A DNA stretch of 5,381 nucleotides from Syntrophaceae bacterium UBA4778. GTDB taxonomy: Bacteria; Desulfobacterota; Syntrophia; Syntrophales; UBA4778. This document shows positions 1 through 5,381 of this stretch, piece after piece. The stretch is taken from positions 1 through 5,381 of the forward strand of contig DHHG01000293.1 in assembly GCA_002403175.1 (NCBI GenBank), given 5' to 3'. Position numbers and translations under genes: made by a program. How positions within the stretch are numbered: position 1 is the first letter of the stretch; every line of letters begins with the position of its first letter. The notes under the pieces are model-generated. The model did not search any database. It was given only the letters and a program-made list of their open reading frames with translations, and was not told where the DNA came from.

Positions 1-148
1 CCGGATCGAGTTTGATACGATTGACGACTTCCTTTACGGCCAATACGCCAAGATCCATACTGAGAACAGACTTTAAAACACCATCAAAACGACCAAACGG
101 AGTTCTGACGGCACTGACAATAACGACATCATTTTTTGATTTGCTCAT
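1..148 (-). CDS. Thiolase (acetyl-CoA acetyltransferase-like), N-terminal fragment
   Basis: Only the first 49 codons are in the window; the gene runs off the left edge. The translation begins MSKSKNDVVIVSAVRTPFGR and continues with F-D-G, then L-S-M-D-L-G and A-V-K-E. This is the characteristic start of the thiolase fold: a first beta strand VVIVSAVRTP, a glycine-containing turn, then a helix beginning near the D-L-G. Thiolases condense two acyl-CoAs or cleave 3-ketoacyl-CoA with CoA, in fatty-acid degradation, ketone or polyhydroxyalkanoate metabolism. The catalytic cysteine (near residue 90 in the family), histidine and C-terminal cysteine lie outside the window, so the direction and substrate cannot be judged. 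The ATG is supported by an AGGG nine bases upstream and by the family's usual short leader before the first strand. It is transcribed divergently from the exporter operon. Confidence 0.9.
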   Translation of the reverse strand, partial: MSKSKNDVVIVSAVRTPFGRFDGVLKSVLSMDLGVLAVKEVVNRIKLDP

Positions 149-157
149 CCCTATTAA

Positions 158-161
158 CCCT
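158..161 (-). promoter_or_regulatory. Ribosome binding site of the thiolase gene
   Basis: AGGG on the - strand, nine bases before the ATG. A second AGGG-like run (TAGGG) directly abuts the start codon and is too close to serve. The match to the Shine-Dalgarno consensus is modest. Confidence 0.5.
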
Positions 162-196
162 ATGTATTCTTAAATTTTTTTAGTAAATTTCCCTCC

Positions 197-210
197 CCGC
201 CGACTGGCGG
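197..210. repeat. Short inverted repeat, 5-bp GC stem with 4-base loop
   Basis: CCGCC-GACT-GGCGG is a perfect 5-bp stem. Read on the - strand it would lie near the start of the thiolase transcript, if the promoter candidate at 219-247 is right, and could fold at the 5' end of that leader. It has no T-run on either side in the right place for a terminator. Function unknown. Confidence 0.5.
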
Positions 211-213
211 TCG

Positions 214-234
214 CCCTGTACTTAGCAGACAGGG
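214..234. repeat. Inverted repeat CCCTGT / ACAGGG
   Basis: Perfect 6-bp arms (214-219 and 229-234) separated by 9 bases. The right arm shares its last base with the 16-bp palindrome next to it. The spacing, with arm centres about 15 bases apart, could suit a dimeric DNA-binding protein. An RNA hairpin in a leader is the alternative. Confidence 0.45.
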
Positions 235-247
235 ATTGACATGTCAA
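219..247 (-). promoter_or_regulatory. Candidate sigma-70 promoter for the thiolase gene
   Basis: On the - strand a perfect -35 hexamer TTGACA (242-247) is followed after 17 bases by TAAGTA (219-224), which is preceded by TG plus one base as in extended -10 promoters. The -10 matches the consensus poorly (the leading T and A only), so this is tentative. If used, the leader would be roughly 60 bases, and the -35 lies inside the palindrome, so a protein bound there would block the promoter. Confidence 0.3.
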
Positions 248-249
248 TC
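234..249. promoter_or_regulatory. 16-bp perfect palindrome, candidate operator
   Basis: GATTGACATGTCAATC is identical to its reverse complement. It lies between two divergent genes, 85 bases before the thiolase start and 134 bases before the adaptor start. Its half-site contains TTGACA on both strands, the -35 consensus, so a bound dimer could control transcription both ways. TetR- and MarR-family repressors bind palindromes of this size; no regulator gene is in the window and the cognate protein is unknown. On the + strand no good -10 hexamer follows at the right distance: GATAGC after 16 bases is weak. Confidence 0.5.
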
Positions 250-369
250 TGATTTTTGATAGCCTGCATGCGTTTAAATCAAGAATATCATTAAGAGACA
301 CGGCTAAAACACATGGCTGAAACCTGCAACTGATCCGATAACCAGTTTTGTAAAAATCATTACGGTAAA

Positions 370-374
370 GAAGG
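370..374 (+). promoter_or_regulatory. Ribosome binding site of the adaptor gene
   Basis: GAAGG lies nine bases before the ATG in an A-rich, probably unstructured stretch. It supports the ATG at 384 as the start of the first operon gene. Confidence 0.6.
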
Positions 375-383
375 TAAATAAAA

Positions 384-1343
384 ATGAAATTTTTCAGAAA
401 ATCGGCAGTGATCGGAGGCGTAATAGTCGTCATCGTAGCGGCGGCTATCTATTTCTGGTTCCGTTATAACGACTCGGCGGTTCCGGAAGGACTTCTATAT
501 GGAAATGGCCGGATTGAAGCAACGGAAGTCGATATAGCTACCAAATTTCCGGGACGCCTCAGCACTGTCCTGGTTAAGGAAGGGGACCTTGTGAAAGCGG
601 GACAGATCCTGGCCAGGATGGATACCGCGGCTCTTGAGTCTCAATTGAAGGAAGCACAGGCGATGGTCAGGCAAGCGCAGCAAGCCAAACAATATGCCGA
701 GGCAATGATAGCGGAAAGCGCCAGCCAGGCAGAGCTCGCCGAAAAGGAATTCAATCGTTCCAACCGGTTGATCAAAAACGGATCCATATCGACGCAACGA
801 TTCGATCATGATCAGACCAATCTTAAAAGAGCCAAAGCTGCGAATGTCGCTGCAAAAGCACGGACGGAGGAGGCACGGGCGGCGATCGAGGCGGCAATGG
901 CAAGGGTCGCCCGGTTGACGAGCGAGATCGAAGACGGCATTCTAACGAGTTCACGGGATGGTCGCGTTCTGTCGCGCATGGCCGAACCGGGCGAAATATT
1001 GCCCTCAGGGGGCAAGGTCCTGGTTATCATGGATCTCAAAGATATCTATATGACTGTATTTTTCCCTTCAAGAGAAGCAGGAAAGATCGCAATTGGTACG
1101 GAAGCAAGAGTAATCCTGGACGGCCTTCCCGACCACCCCTTTCCTGCCAAAGTTACCTATTTTTCCGACAAAGCCCAGTTTACTCCTCGGGAAGTAGAAA
1201 CCAGAGAGGAGCGCCAAAAACTCGTCTTCAGATGCAAGGTGAGCCTGACGCAACCTGAAGACATGAGACTGAAGCCGGGCATGACCGGCGTTTCCTATAT
1301 CCGCTTGAGTAATTCCATACCTTGGCCAGGCAGTAATAAATGA
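384..1343 (+). CDS. yhiI: HlyD-family periplasmic adaptor (membrane fusion protein), YhiI-like
   Basis: 319 residues. It is the adaptor that links an inner-membrane ABC exporter to an outer-membrane channel. A basic start MKFFRK is followed by one membrane anchor (about residues 8-27), placing the rest in the periplasm. Then come a first biotinyl-lipoyl half (about 40-80, with NGRIEATEVDIA and V-K-E-G-D-L-V-K-A-G), an Ala/Gln/Glu/Arg-rich alpha-helical hairpin (about 82-182), the second lipoyl half (about 184-218, DGRVLSRMAEPGEILPSGG), and a beta-barrel with the family segment AQFTPREVETREERQKLVFR (265-284). The NGRIEATEVDIA and FTP-VET-ER segments are the hallmark of the YhiI/YbhG adaptors. 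It looks about 35 residues shorter than E. coli YhiI as I remember it (about 355), mostly in the helical hairpin. Its stop overlaps the next gene's start by four bases (ATGA), so the two are translationally coupled. No outer-membrane channel gene is in the window. Confidence 0.93.
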   Translation: MKFFRKSAVIGGVIVVIVAAAIYFWFRYNDSAVPEGLLYGNGRIEATEVDIATKFPGRLSTVLVKEGDLVKAGQILARMDTAALESQLKEAQAMVRQAQQAKQYAEAMIAESASQAELAEKEFNRSNRLIKNGSISTQRFDHDQTNLKRAKAANVAAKARTEEARAAIEAAMARVARLTSEIEDGILTSSRDGRVLSRMAEPGEILPSGGKVLVIMDLKDIYMTVFFPSREAGKIAIGTEARVILDGLPDHPFPAKVTYFSDKAQFTPREVETREERQKLVFRCKVSLTQPEDMRLKPGMTGVSYIRLSNSIPWPGSNK

Positions 1344-4096
1344 GCACTATCAGCAAGCCGAATTCTGTTATTCATATCGAGAATCTGTCGCACCGGTATG
1401 GGAACAGGGTTGCCGTTAGCGATGTGAATTTCGAAATGCCTGAAAGGAGCCGTATCTGCATTGTCGGACCGGACGGTGTAGGTAAATCAACCCTCCTCGG
1501 CATTATTGCGGGATTGCGAAAAATTCAGACCGGTACCGTCCGTGTTCTCGACGGTGATATGCGCCATCAATCCCACCGAACTGCTGCATGCTCCCGGATT
1601 GCATACATGCCGCAAGGTCTGGGGCAGAATTTGTACGCGACATTGTCTGTCTTTGAGAATGTCGATTTCTTTGCACGTCTTTTCGGCCTCTCCGGCCGTG
1701 AAAAAAGGGAACGCATTGAATGGCTGCTGGACTCGACCCGATTGCTTCCGTTTGCTGATCGCCCTGCGGGAAAGCTCTCCGGGGGCATGAAACAGAAGCT
1801 GGGACTTTGCTGCGCTCTGATTCACGATCCGGAAATACTTATTCTCGACGAGCCGACAACCGGCGTCGATCCCCTTTCTCGACGGCAGTTCTGGGAGCTG
1901 ATTGATGAAATGGCGGATCGTCTCCGAAGGATCAGCATTCTGGTTGCAACCGCCTATATGGAAGAAGCAGAACGGTTTGACAGGCTGCTCATGATGGATA
2001 ACGGGAAGATTCTGGCCGATTCCCGACCGAGCGCACTGAAAACGGATCTCGGTTGCCGCACCATAGAAGAGGCATACATCAAACTCCTTCCCCCGGAAAA
2101 ACGTCTCGGCCACAGGTTTTTTCAGATCCCCTCCCGCGTGTCCCATGCCGGACAGATCGCTATTGAAGCCAAACACCTTACCAAAAAATTCGGAGACTTT
2201 ACCGCTGTTGACGATGTCTCGTTCTCCATCGAAAAGGGAGAGATTTTCGGTTTTCTCGGATCCAACGGTTGCGGCAAAACGACTACCATGAAGATGCTGA
2301 CGGGCCTCCTCCATCCGACCGAAGGAAAGGCTCTTGTTTTTCAGGACAGCGTTGAAACCGGCAGCATCGAACTTCGCAAGCGCATCGGCTATATGTCTCA
2401 GAGCTTTTCACTTTATGGTGAGCTTACCGTTCTTCAAAACCTGGAACTCCATGCGAGGCTTTTCGATCTGCCAAATGGAGAAATCCAACGGCGAGTCGAT
2501 AAAATGGCGGAGACCTTTGAATTGCGGAATATTATGGATGAAAAAGCCGGAGATTTGCCCCTCGGTATCCGCCAGAGACTTTCTCTTGCAGTAGCAGTGA
2601 TCCATGAACCGGAAATACTGATCCTCGACGAACCAACCTCCGGAGTGGATCCGGTAGCTCGTGATCAGTTCTGGGAATTTCTGATCGAACTGTCGCGAAA
2701 AAAAGGCGTAACCATTTTTATCACCACGCATTACATGAATGAGGCAGGGCGCTGCGACCGGGTAGCGCTCATGAGTGCCGGGCGCGTTCTGGCATGTAAG
2801 GCTCCGGACCTACTGGCAAAAGATTGCGAATGCGAGTCCCTGGAAGACGCTTTTATTACCTTTATACGAAAAGACCTGGGGGAGGATATAGGAACGAGAG
2901 AGGAACCTAAGCCCGACCTTACTTTTCAGAATGCCGGTTCCGACATTCACGCAAACAACAAGCAGAGACGAGTATTTAATTTTCGCCGACTGGCCGCCCT
3001 CGCTAGAAGGGAAACATTAGAATTAATGCGTGATCCGCTTCGCTTTATCTTTGCGATTCTGGTAGCCCCTTTTCTCCTGGTTATCTTCGGTTACGGAATT
3101 TCAACCGATGTCGAAAAAATCCGTTACAGCGTTCTGGATCGTGATCAAACACCTGCCAGCCGCACATATCTGGAAAATTTTTCCGGCTCAAGATATTTCC
3201 ACGAAGAAGCCGCTTTCTCAACTTACGAATCGATGGAGAAATCCTTCCAGCGTGGAGATTTCACCGTCGCTATTGAAATTCCTCCTGGATTTGAAAAAGA
3301 TCTGAAGAGGGGGCGTCAACCCGAAATCGGAGTCTGGATAGACGGCACCATGCCTTTTCGCGCAGAAGCTGCACGCCACTATATCGAAGCCGTTCACCTG
3401 GGATACCTGATGGACTTTTCGCGAAAGTTCCCGAAGGGCTCGAGGGAGTTCGGAGTCCGGATCGAGCCGCGCTATCTATACAACCAGGCGATGAAAAGCC
3501 GCAATGCCATTGTACCGGGCCTGCTGGCGGTCGTTATGATCATTGTCCCGGCCATGCTCACCGCCGTCGGAGTCGTGAGAGAAAAGGAACTGGGCTCCAT
3601 CACCAATCTTTACGCCAGCCCCGTAACAAAGCTGGAATTTCTGCTCGGAAAGCAGATTCCCTATGTCGTTATGAATCTTTTCAATTTTCTGATCATGGCC
3701 ATTATGGTTCTGGAGGTGTTCGGTATTTCATTCAAAGGTAGCAGTCTGGCCCTGATAGCCGGCGCTTTTCTTTATATTATGGCCAGTACCGGTCTGGGGC
3801 TCCTCGTCTCCACCTTTACCCAGACGCAAATGGCGGCTCTGGTGGCTGCATTCGTGGTAACCATGATCCCTGCATTTCAATTTTCGGGTCTATTCAGTCC
3901 TGTTTCTTCCCTGGTCGGAAGCGCAAAATGGATGGCAACCCTGTATCCGGCAGCCTACTTCCTCAATATCGGCGTCGGCACATTTACAAAGGCAATCGGT
4001 TTCAGGGAACTTCTCCCCAATTATCTGGTTCTGTCCATCATGATTCTCGTCCTGGAGACAGGGATTGTCCTGCTGCTCAGGAAACAGGAGAAATGA
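1340..4096 (+). CDS. rbbA: RbbA-like ABC transporter: two ATPase domains fused to an ABC-2 permease
   Basis: 918 residues, close to E. coli RbbA (about 911). NBD1 (about 10-235): Walker A GPDGVGKST (43-51), Q-loop Q92, signature LSGGM (146-150), Walker B ILILDEP (166-172), D-loop GVDP; the H-loop reads ATAYMEEAE, so the usual histidine is A205. NBD2 (about 273-490): Walker A GSNGCGKTT (307-315), Q354, a signature altered to LPLGI (406-410), Walker B ILILDEP (426-432), and H464 in TTHYMNEA. A polar linker (about 512-545) leads to the permease: TM1 about 567-587, a large extracytoplasmic domain (588-720), then about five helices to the C-terminus, with the ABC-2 motif REKELGSITNLYASP (748-762) and the RbbA-like segment QFSGLFSPVSSLVG (847-860). 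The ATG overlaps the adaptor's stop; a weak AGG nine bases upstream suggests coupled translation. E. coli RbbA is described as a ribosome-associated ATPase, but the operon context and membrane half argue for export. The substrate is unknown. Confidence 0.95.
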   Translation: MSTISKPNSVIHIENLSHRYGNRVAVSDVNFEMPERSRICIVGPDGVGKSTLLGIIAGLRKIQTGTVRVLDGDMRHQSHRTAACSRIAYMPQGLGQNLYATLSVFENVDFFARLFGLSGREKRERIEWLLDSTRLLPFADRPAGKLSGGMKQKLGLCCALIHDPEILILDEPTTGVDPLSRRQFWELIDEMADRLRRISILVATAYMEEAERFDRLLMMDNGKILADSRPSALKTDLGCRTIEEAYIKLLPPEKRLGHRFFQIPSRVSHAGQIAIEAKHLTKKFGDFTAVDDVSFSIEKGEIFGFLGSNGCGKTTTMKMLTGLLHPTEGKALVFQDSVETGSIELRKRIGYMSQSFSLYGELTVLQNLELHARLFDLPNGEIQRRVDKMAETFELRNIMDEKAGDLPLGIRQRLSLAVAVIHEPEILILDEPTSGVDPVARDQFWEFLIELSRKKGVTIFITTHYMNEAGRCDRVALMSAGRVLACKAPDLLAKDCECESLEDAFITFIRKDLGEDIGTREEPKPDLTFQNAGSDIHANNKQRRVFNFRRLAALARRETLELMRDPLRFIFAILVAPFLLVIFGYGISTDVEKIRYSVLDRDQTPASRTYLENFSGSRYFHEEAAFSTYESMEKSFQRGDFTVAIEIPPGFEKDLKRGRQPEIGVWIDGTMPFRAEAARHYIEAVHLGYLMDFSRKFPKGSREFGVRIEPRYLYNQAMKSRNAIVPGLLAVVMIIVPAMLTAVGVVREKELGSITNLYASPVTKLEFLLGKQIPYVVMNLFNFLIMAIMVLEVFGISFKGSSLALIAGAFLYIMASTGLGLLVSTFTQTQMAALVAAFVVTMIPAFQFSGLFSPVSSLVGSAKWMATLYPAAYFLNIGVGTFTKAIGFRELLPNYLVLSIMILVLETGIVLLLRKQEK
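4086..4090 (+). promoter_or_regulatory. Ribosome binding site that decides the start of the second permease
   Basis: AGGAG lies inside the last codons of the RbbA-like gene. It is eight bases before the ATG at 4099, the usual spacing, but only two bases before the in-frame ATG at 4093, which overlaps the RbbA stop as ATGA. This favours 4099 as the true start, two bases after the preceding stop. Confidence 0.7.
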
Positions 4097-4098
4097 TC

Positions 4099-5214
4099 AT
4101 GCAAAGACTGCATCACATATTTCGACTCGGCCTGAAGGAATTGACCAGTTTGCGTTACGATTACGTTCTGATCATTCTGATCGTATATTGTTTTACAGTC
4201 GAAGTCATTGTGCCCGCCCGAGGCTCCGGATTTCACCTGCGTTATGCCTCCATCGCTGTTGTCAATGAGGATGATTCCAAATTATCGGAAAGGATCATTG
4301 AAGCGCTGAGGTCTCCGGAATTCAAGCCTGCGCGCGTAATTGATATGCGAGAAGCCGATCTGGCCATGGATCGGGGAATCTATACCTTTATTATCGATAT
4401 TCCACCCGATTTTCAAAAAAAACTTCTGGCCGGCCACAATCCTGAAATACAAATAAATATAGATGGAACAGCTGTGGGACAGGCGAAGACAGGTGCAACC
4501 TACCTGAGAAAAATAATCTCTCGTGAAGTCAACAATTTTGTCCGTATTCACTCGTCTAATGCGTCGATGCCGGTCGTGTTGGCGGATCGGATAAAATTCA
4601 ATCCAAATCTGGAAAACCAATGGTTTACCGGACTCATGATGCTGATCAACATGATAACGATGCTGTCCATCATATTACCTTCAGCCGCCCTTTTACGGGA
4701 GAAAGAGCATGGCACAGTGGAGCACCTCCTTGTCATGCCTTTAAACCCGATGGAAATACTGGTTTCCAAGATCTGGGCCAACAGTCTCGTCGTCGCTGCA
4801 GGGGCTATGCTGTCTTTGATTCTGATGGTTAAAGGGGTTTTGGGTGCCCCGCTGATAGGTTCTTTAATTCTTTTCTTGATGGGGACAGTTGTTTATCTTT
4901 TCGCCACCACAGGGCTGGGTATCTTTATGGCGACGGTCACGCAGAACTCTGCACAGATGGGACTGCTCAGCCTGCCTGTCATTGTGCCGATTGTTATGCT
5001 TTCCGGAGGGCTGACTCCCAAAGAGGCCATGCCGGAAGTGCTTCAGTATCTGATGCAACTCTCGCCCACAGGACATTATCTTGAATTTTCCACGGCCGTG
5101 CTTTTCCGCGATGCCGGCCTGCTGCAAGTGTGGCAGAAGCTGGCCGCAATTGCAGCGATCGGAATCGTTCTTTTCGCCGGTGTCATCTCGCGCTTCCGGG
5201 CAACTTTCCGTTAG
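4099..5214 (+). CDS. yhhJ: ABC-2 type permease, YhhJ-like
   Basis: 371 residues (E. coli YhhJ is about 375). It is the second half-permease, expected to pair in the inner membrane with the permease half of the RbbA-like protein and to be powered by that protein's ATPase domains. TM1 (about 22-40) is followed by an extracytoplasmic domain (about 41-175) with IPPDFQKKLLAGHNPEI (101-117) and NIDGT, then five helices (about 176-198, 222-245, 251-275, 283-305, 346-365). The cytoplasmic coupling motif REKEHGTVEHLLVMPLNPME (200-219) and LSGGLTPKEAMPEVLQ (301-316) are typical of YhhJ. The start is set by AGGAG eight bases upstream; the frame stays open for a further 57 codons upstream, but those lie in the RbbA gene and are not conserved-looking. 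It is the last gene of the operon; no clear terminator follows its TAG. Confidence 0.93.
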   Translation: MQRLHHIFRLGLKELTSLRYDYVLIILIVYCFTVEVIVPARGSGFHLRYASIAVVNEDDSKLSERIIEALRSPEFKPARVIDMREADLAMDRGIYTFIIDIPPDFQKKLLAGHNPEIQINIDGTAVGQAKTGATYLRKIISREVNNFVRIHSSNASMPVVLADRIKFNPNLENQWFTGLMMLINMITMLSIILPSAALLREKEHGTVEHLLVMPLNPMEILVSKIWANSLVVAAGAMLSLILMVKGVLGAPLIGSLILFLMGTVVYLFATTGLGIFMATVTQNSAQMGLLSLPVIVPIVMLSGGLTPKEAMPEVLQYLMQLSPTGHYLEFSTAVLFRDAGLLQVWQKLAAIAAIGIVLFAGVISRFRATFR

Positions 5215-5268
5215 AACCAAAGCAAAAGTTACACAGCCGCAAGCTGCCAGGAACGCAATTTTCCAGAT

Positions 5269-5381
5269 TCACGATTTTCTACTGAAAAAAGATTTGACCA
5301 AAAGCAGGCCCGCCCTGGGTACCTCTTTCACCAAATCGGTATAGGAGGCCCTGCCCGCAATGACATCGAAATGCAATTTAC
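5269..5381 (-). CDS. Probable C-terminal fragment of an unrecognised protein
   Basis: On the - strand a frame is open from the right edge for 36 codons and ends at TGA. It reads KLHFDVIAGRASYTDLVKEV, then P-R-A-G-L-L-L-V-K-S-F-F and a basic end S-R-K-S. The composition looks protein-like (hydrophobic clusters alternating with charged residues, no low-complexity run), and GC-ending codons are somewhat favoured. I do not recognise the family. If real, it converges on the exporter operon with only a 54-base gap. A frame this short is open by chance fairly often, and on the opposite strand an AGGAGG followed by an ATG at 5360 offers a rival reading, so confidence is limited. Confidence 0.4.
   Translation of the reverse strand, partial: KLHFDVIAGRASYTDLVKEVPRAGLLLVKSFFSRKS

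Noticed and set aside
286..291. TATCAT as the -10 box of the exporter promoter
   Set aside because: The hexamer is good (5 of 6), but at 16-18 bases upstream there is no acceptable -35, and the TTGACA of the palindrome is too far away (44 bases). It could still be an activator-dependent promoter.
313..333. Tiny open frame MAETCN ahead of the adaptor gene, a possible leader peptide
   Set aside because: No ribosome site precedes it, and no attenuator-like hairpin with a T-run follows.
1487..2314. Long open frame (275 codons) on the - strand inside the RbbA-like gene
   Set aside because: It lies fully opposite two well-supported ATPase domains, shows no family motif and is best explained as a shadow of the coding strand.
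1825..2650. Nearly identical DNA around the two Walker B motifs (1829-1860 and 2609-2640), a possible repeat
   Set aside because: Both encode PEILILDEP; the similarity follows from homologous ATPase domains and fades outside the motif.
4093..4095. ATG overlapping the RbbA stop (ATGA) as the start of the second permease
   Set aside because: It is in frame, but AGGAG ends only two bases before it, while the ATG at 4099 has an eight-base spacing. The difference is two residues.
3928..4098. An upstream start that would lengthen the YhhJ-like permease by 57 residues
   Set aside because: The extension overlaps the conserved end of the RbbA-like gene in another frame, has no ribosome site, and YhhJ proteins begin close to the HHIFRLGLKEL segment.
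5234..5246. CAGC-CGCAA-GCTG hairpin after the operon as a terminator
   Set aside because: The stem has only four pairs and no T-run follows it on either strand.

Overview
The window holds a complete three-gene operon on the + strand for a tripartite-type ABC-2 export system of the YhiI-RbbA-YhhJ family. It is flanked on the left by the start of a thiolase gene on the - strand and on the right by what is probably the tail of another - strand gene. A membrane-anchored HlyD-type adaptor and an RbbA-type double-ATPase/permease fusion indicate a Gram-negative bacterium. Base composition is roughly balanced and codon use is mixed. The thiolase neighbour would suit a fatty-acid or aromatic-degrading proteobacterium or desulfobacterium, but the lineage is only a guess.

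Layout: 1-148 (-) is the first 49 codons of an acetyl-CoA acetyltransferase-like thiolase. 149-383 is the divergent intergenic region, with a perfect 16-bp palindrome (234-249) and two short hairpin-forming repeats next to it (197-210 and 214-234). 384-1343 (+) is the HlyD/YhiI adaptor. 1340-4096 (+) is the RbbA-like protein (ATPase-ATPase-permease). 4099-5214 (+) is the YhhJ-like permease. 5215-5268 is a short gap with no convincing terminator. 5269-5381 (-) is a probable C-terminal fragment of an unrecognised protein.

The three operon genes are translationally coupled: a 4-base ATGA overlap joins the first two, and the second and third lie 2 bases apart with the ribosome site of the third inside the end of the second. 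The likely machine is RbbA supplying both ATPase domains and one half-permease, YhhJ supplying the other half-permease, and the adaptor reaching across the periplasm to a TolC-type channel encoded elsewhere. The substrate is unknown. The system belongs to a known family and is not a new one. The points most worth a second look are the asymmetric pair of ATP sites in the RbbA homologue and the palindrome placed between the thiolase and the exporter.
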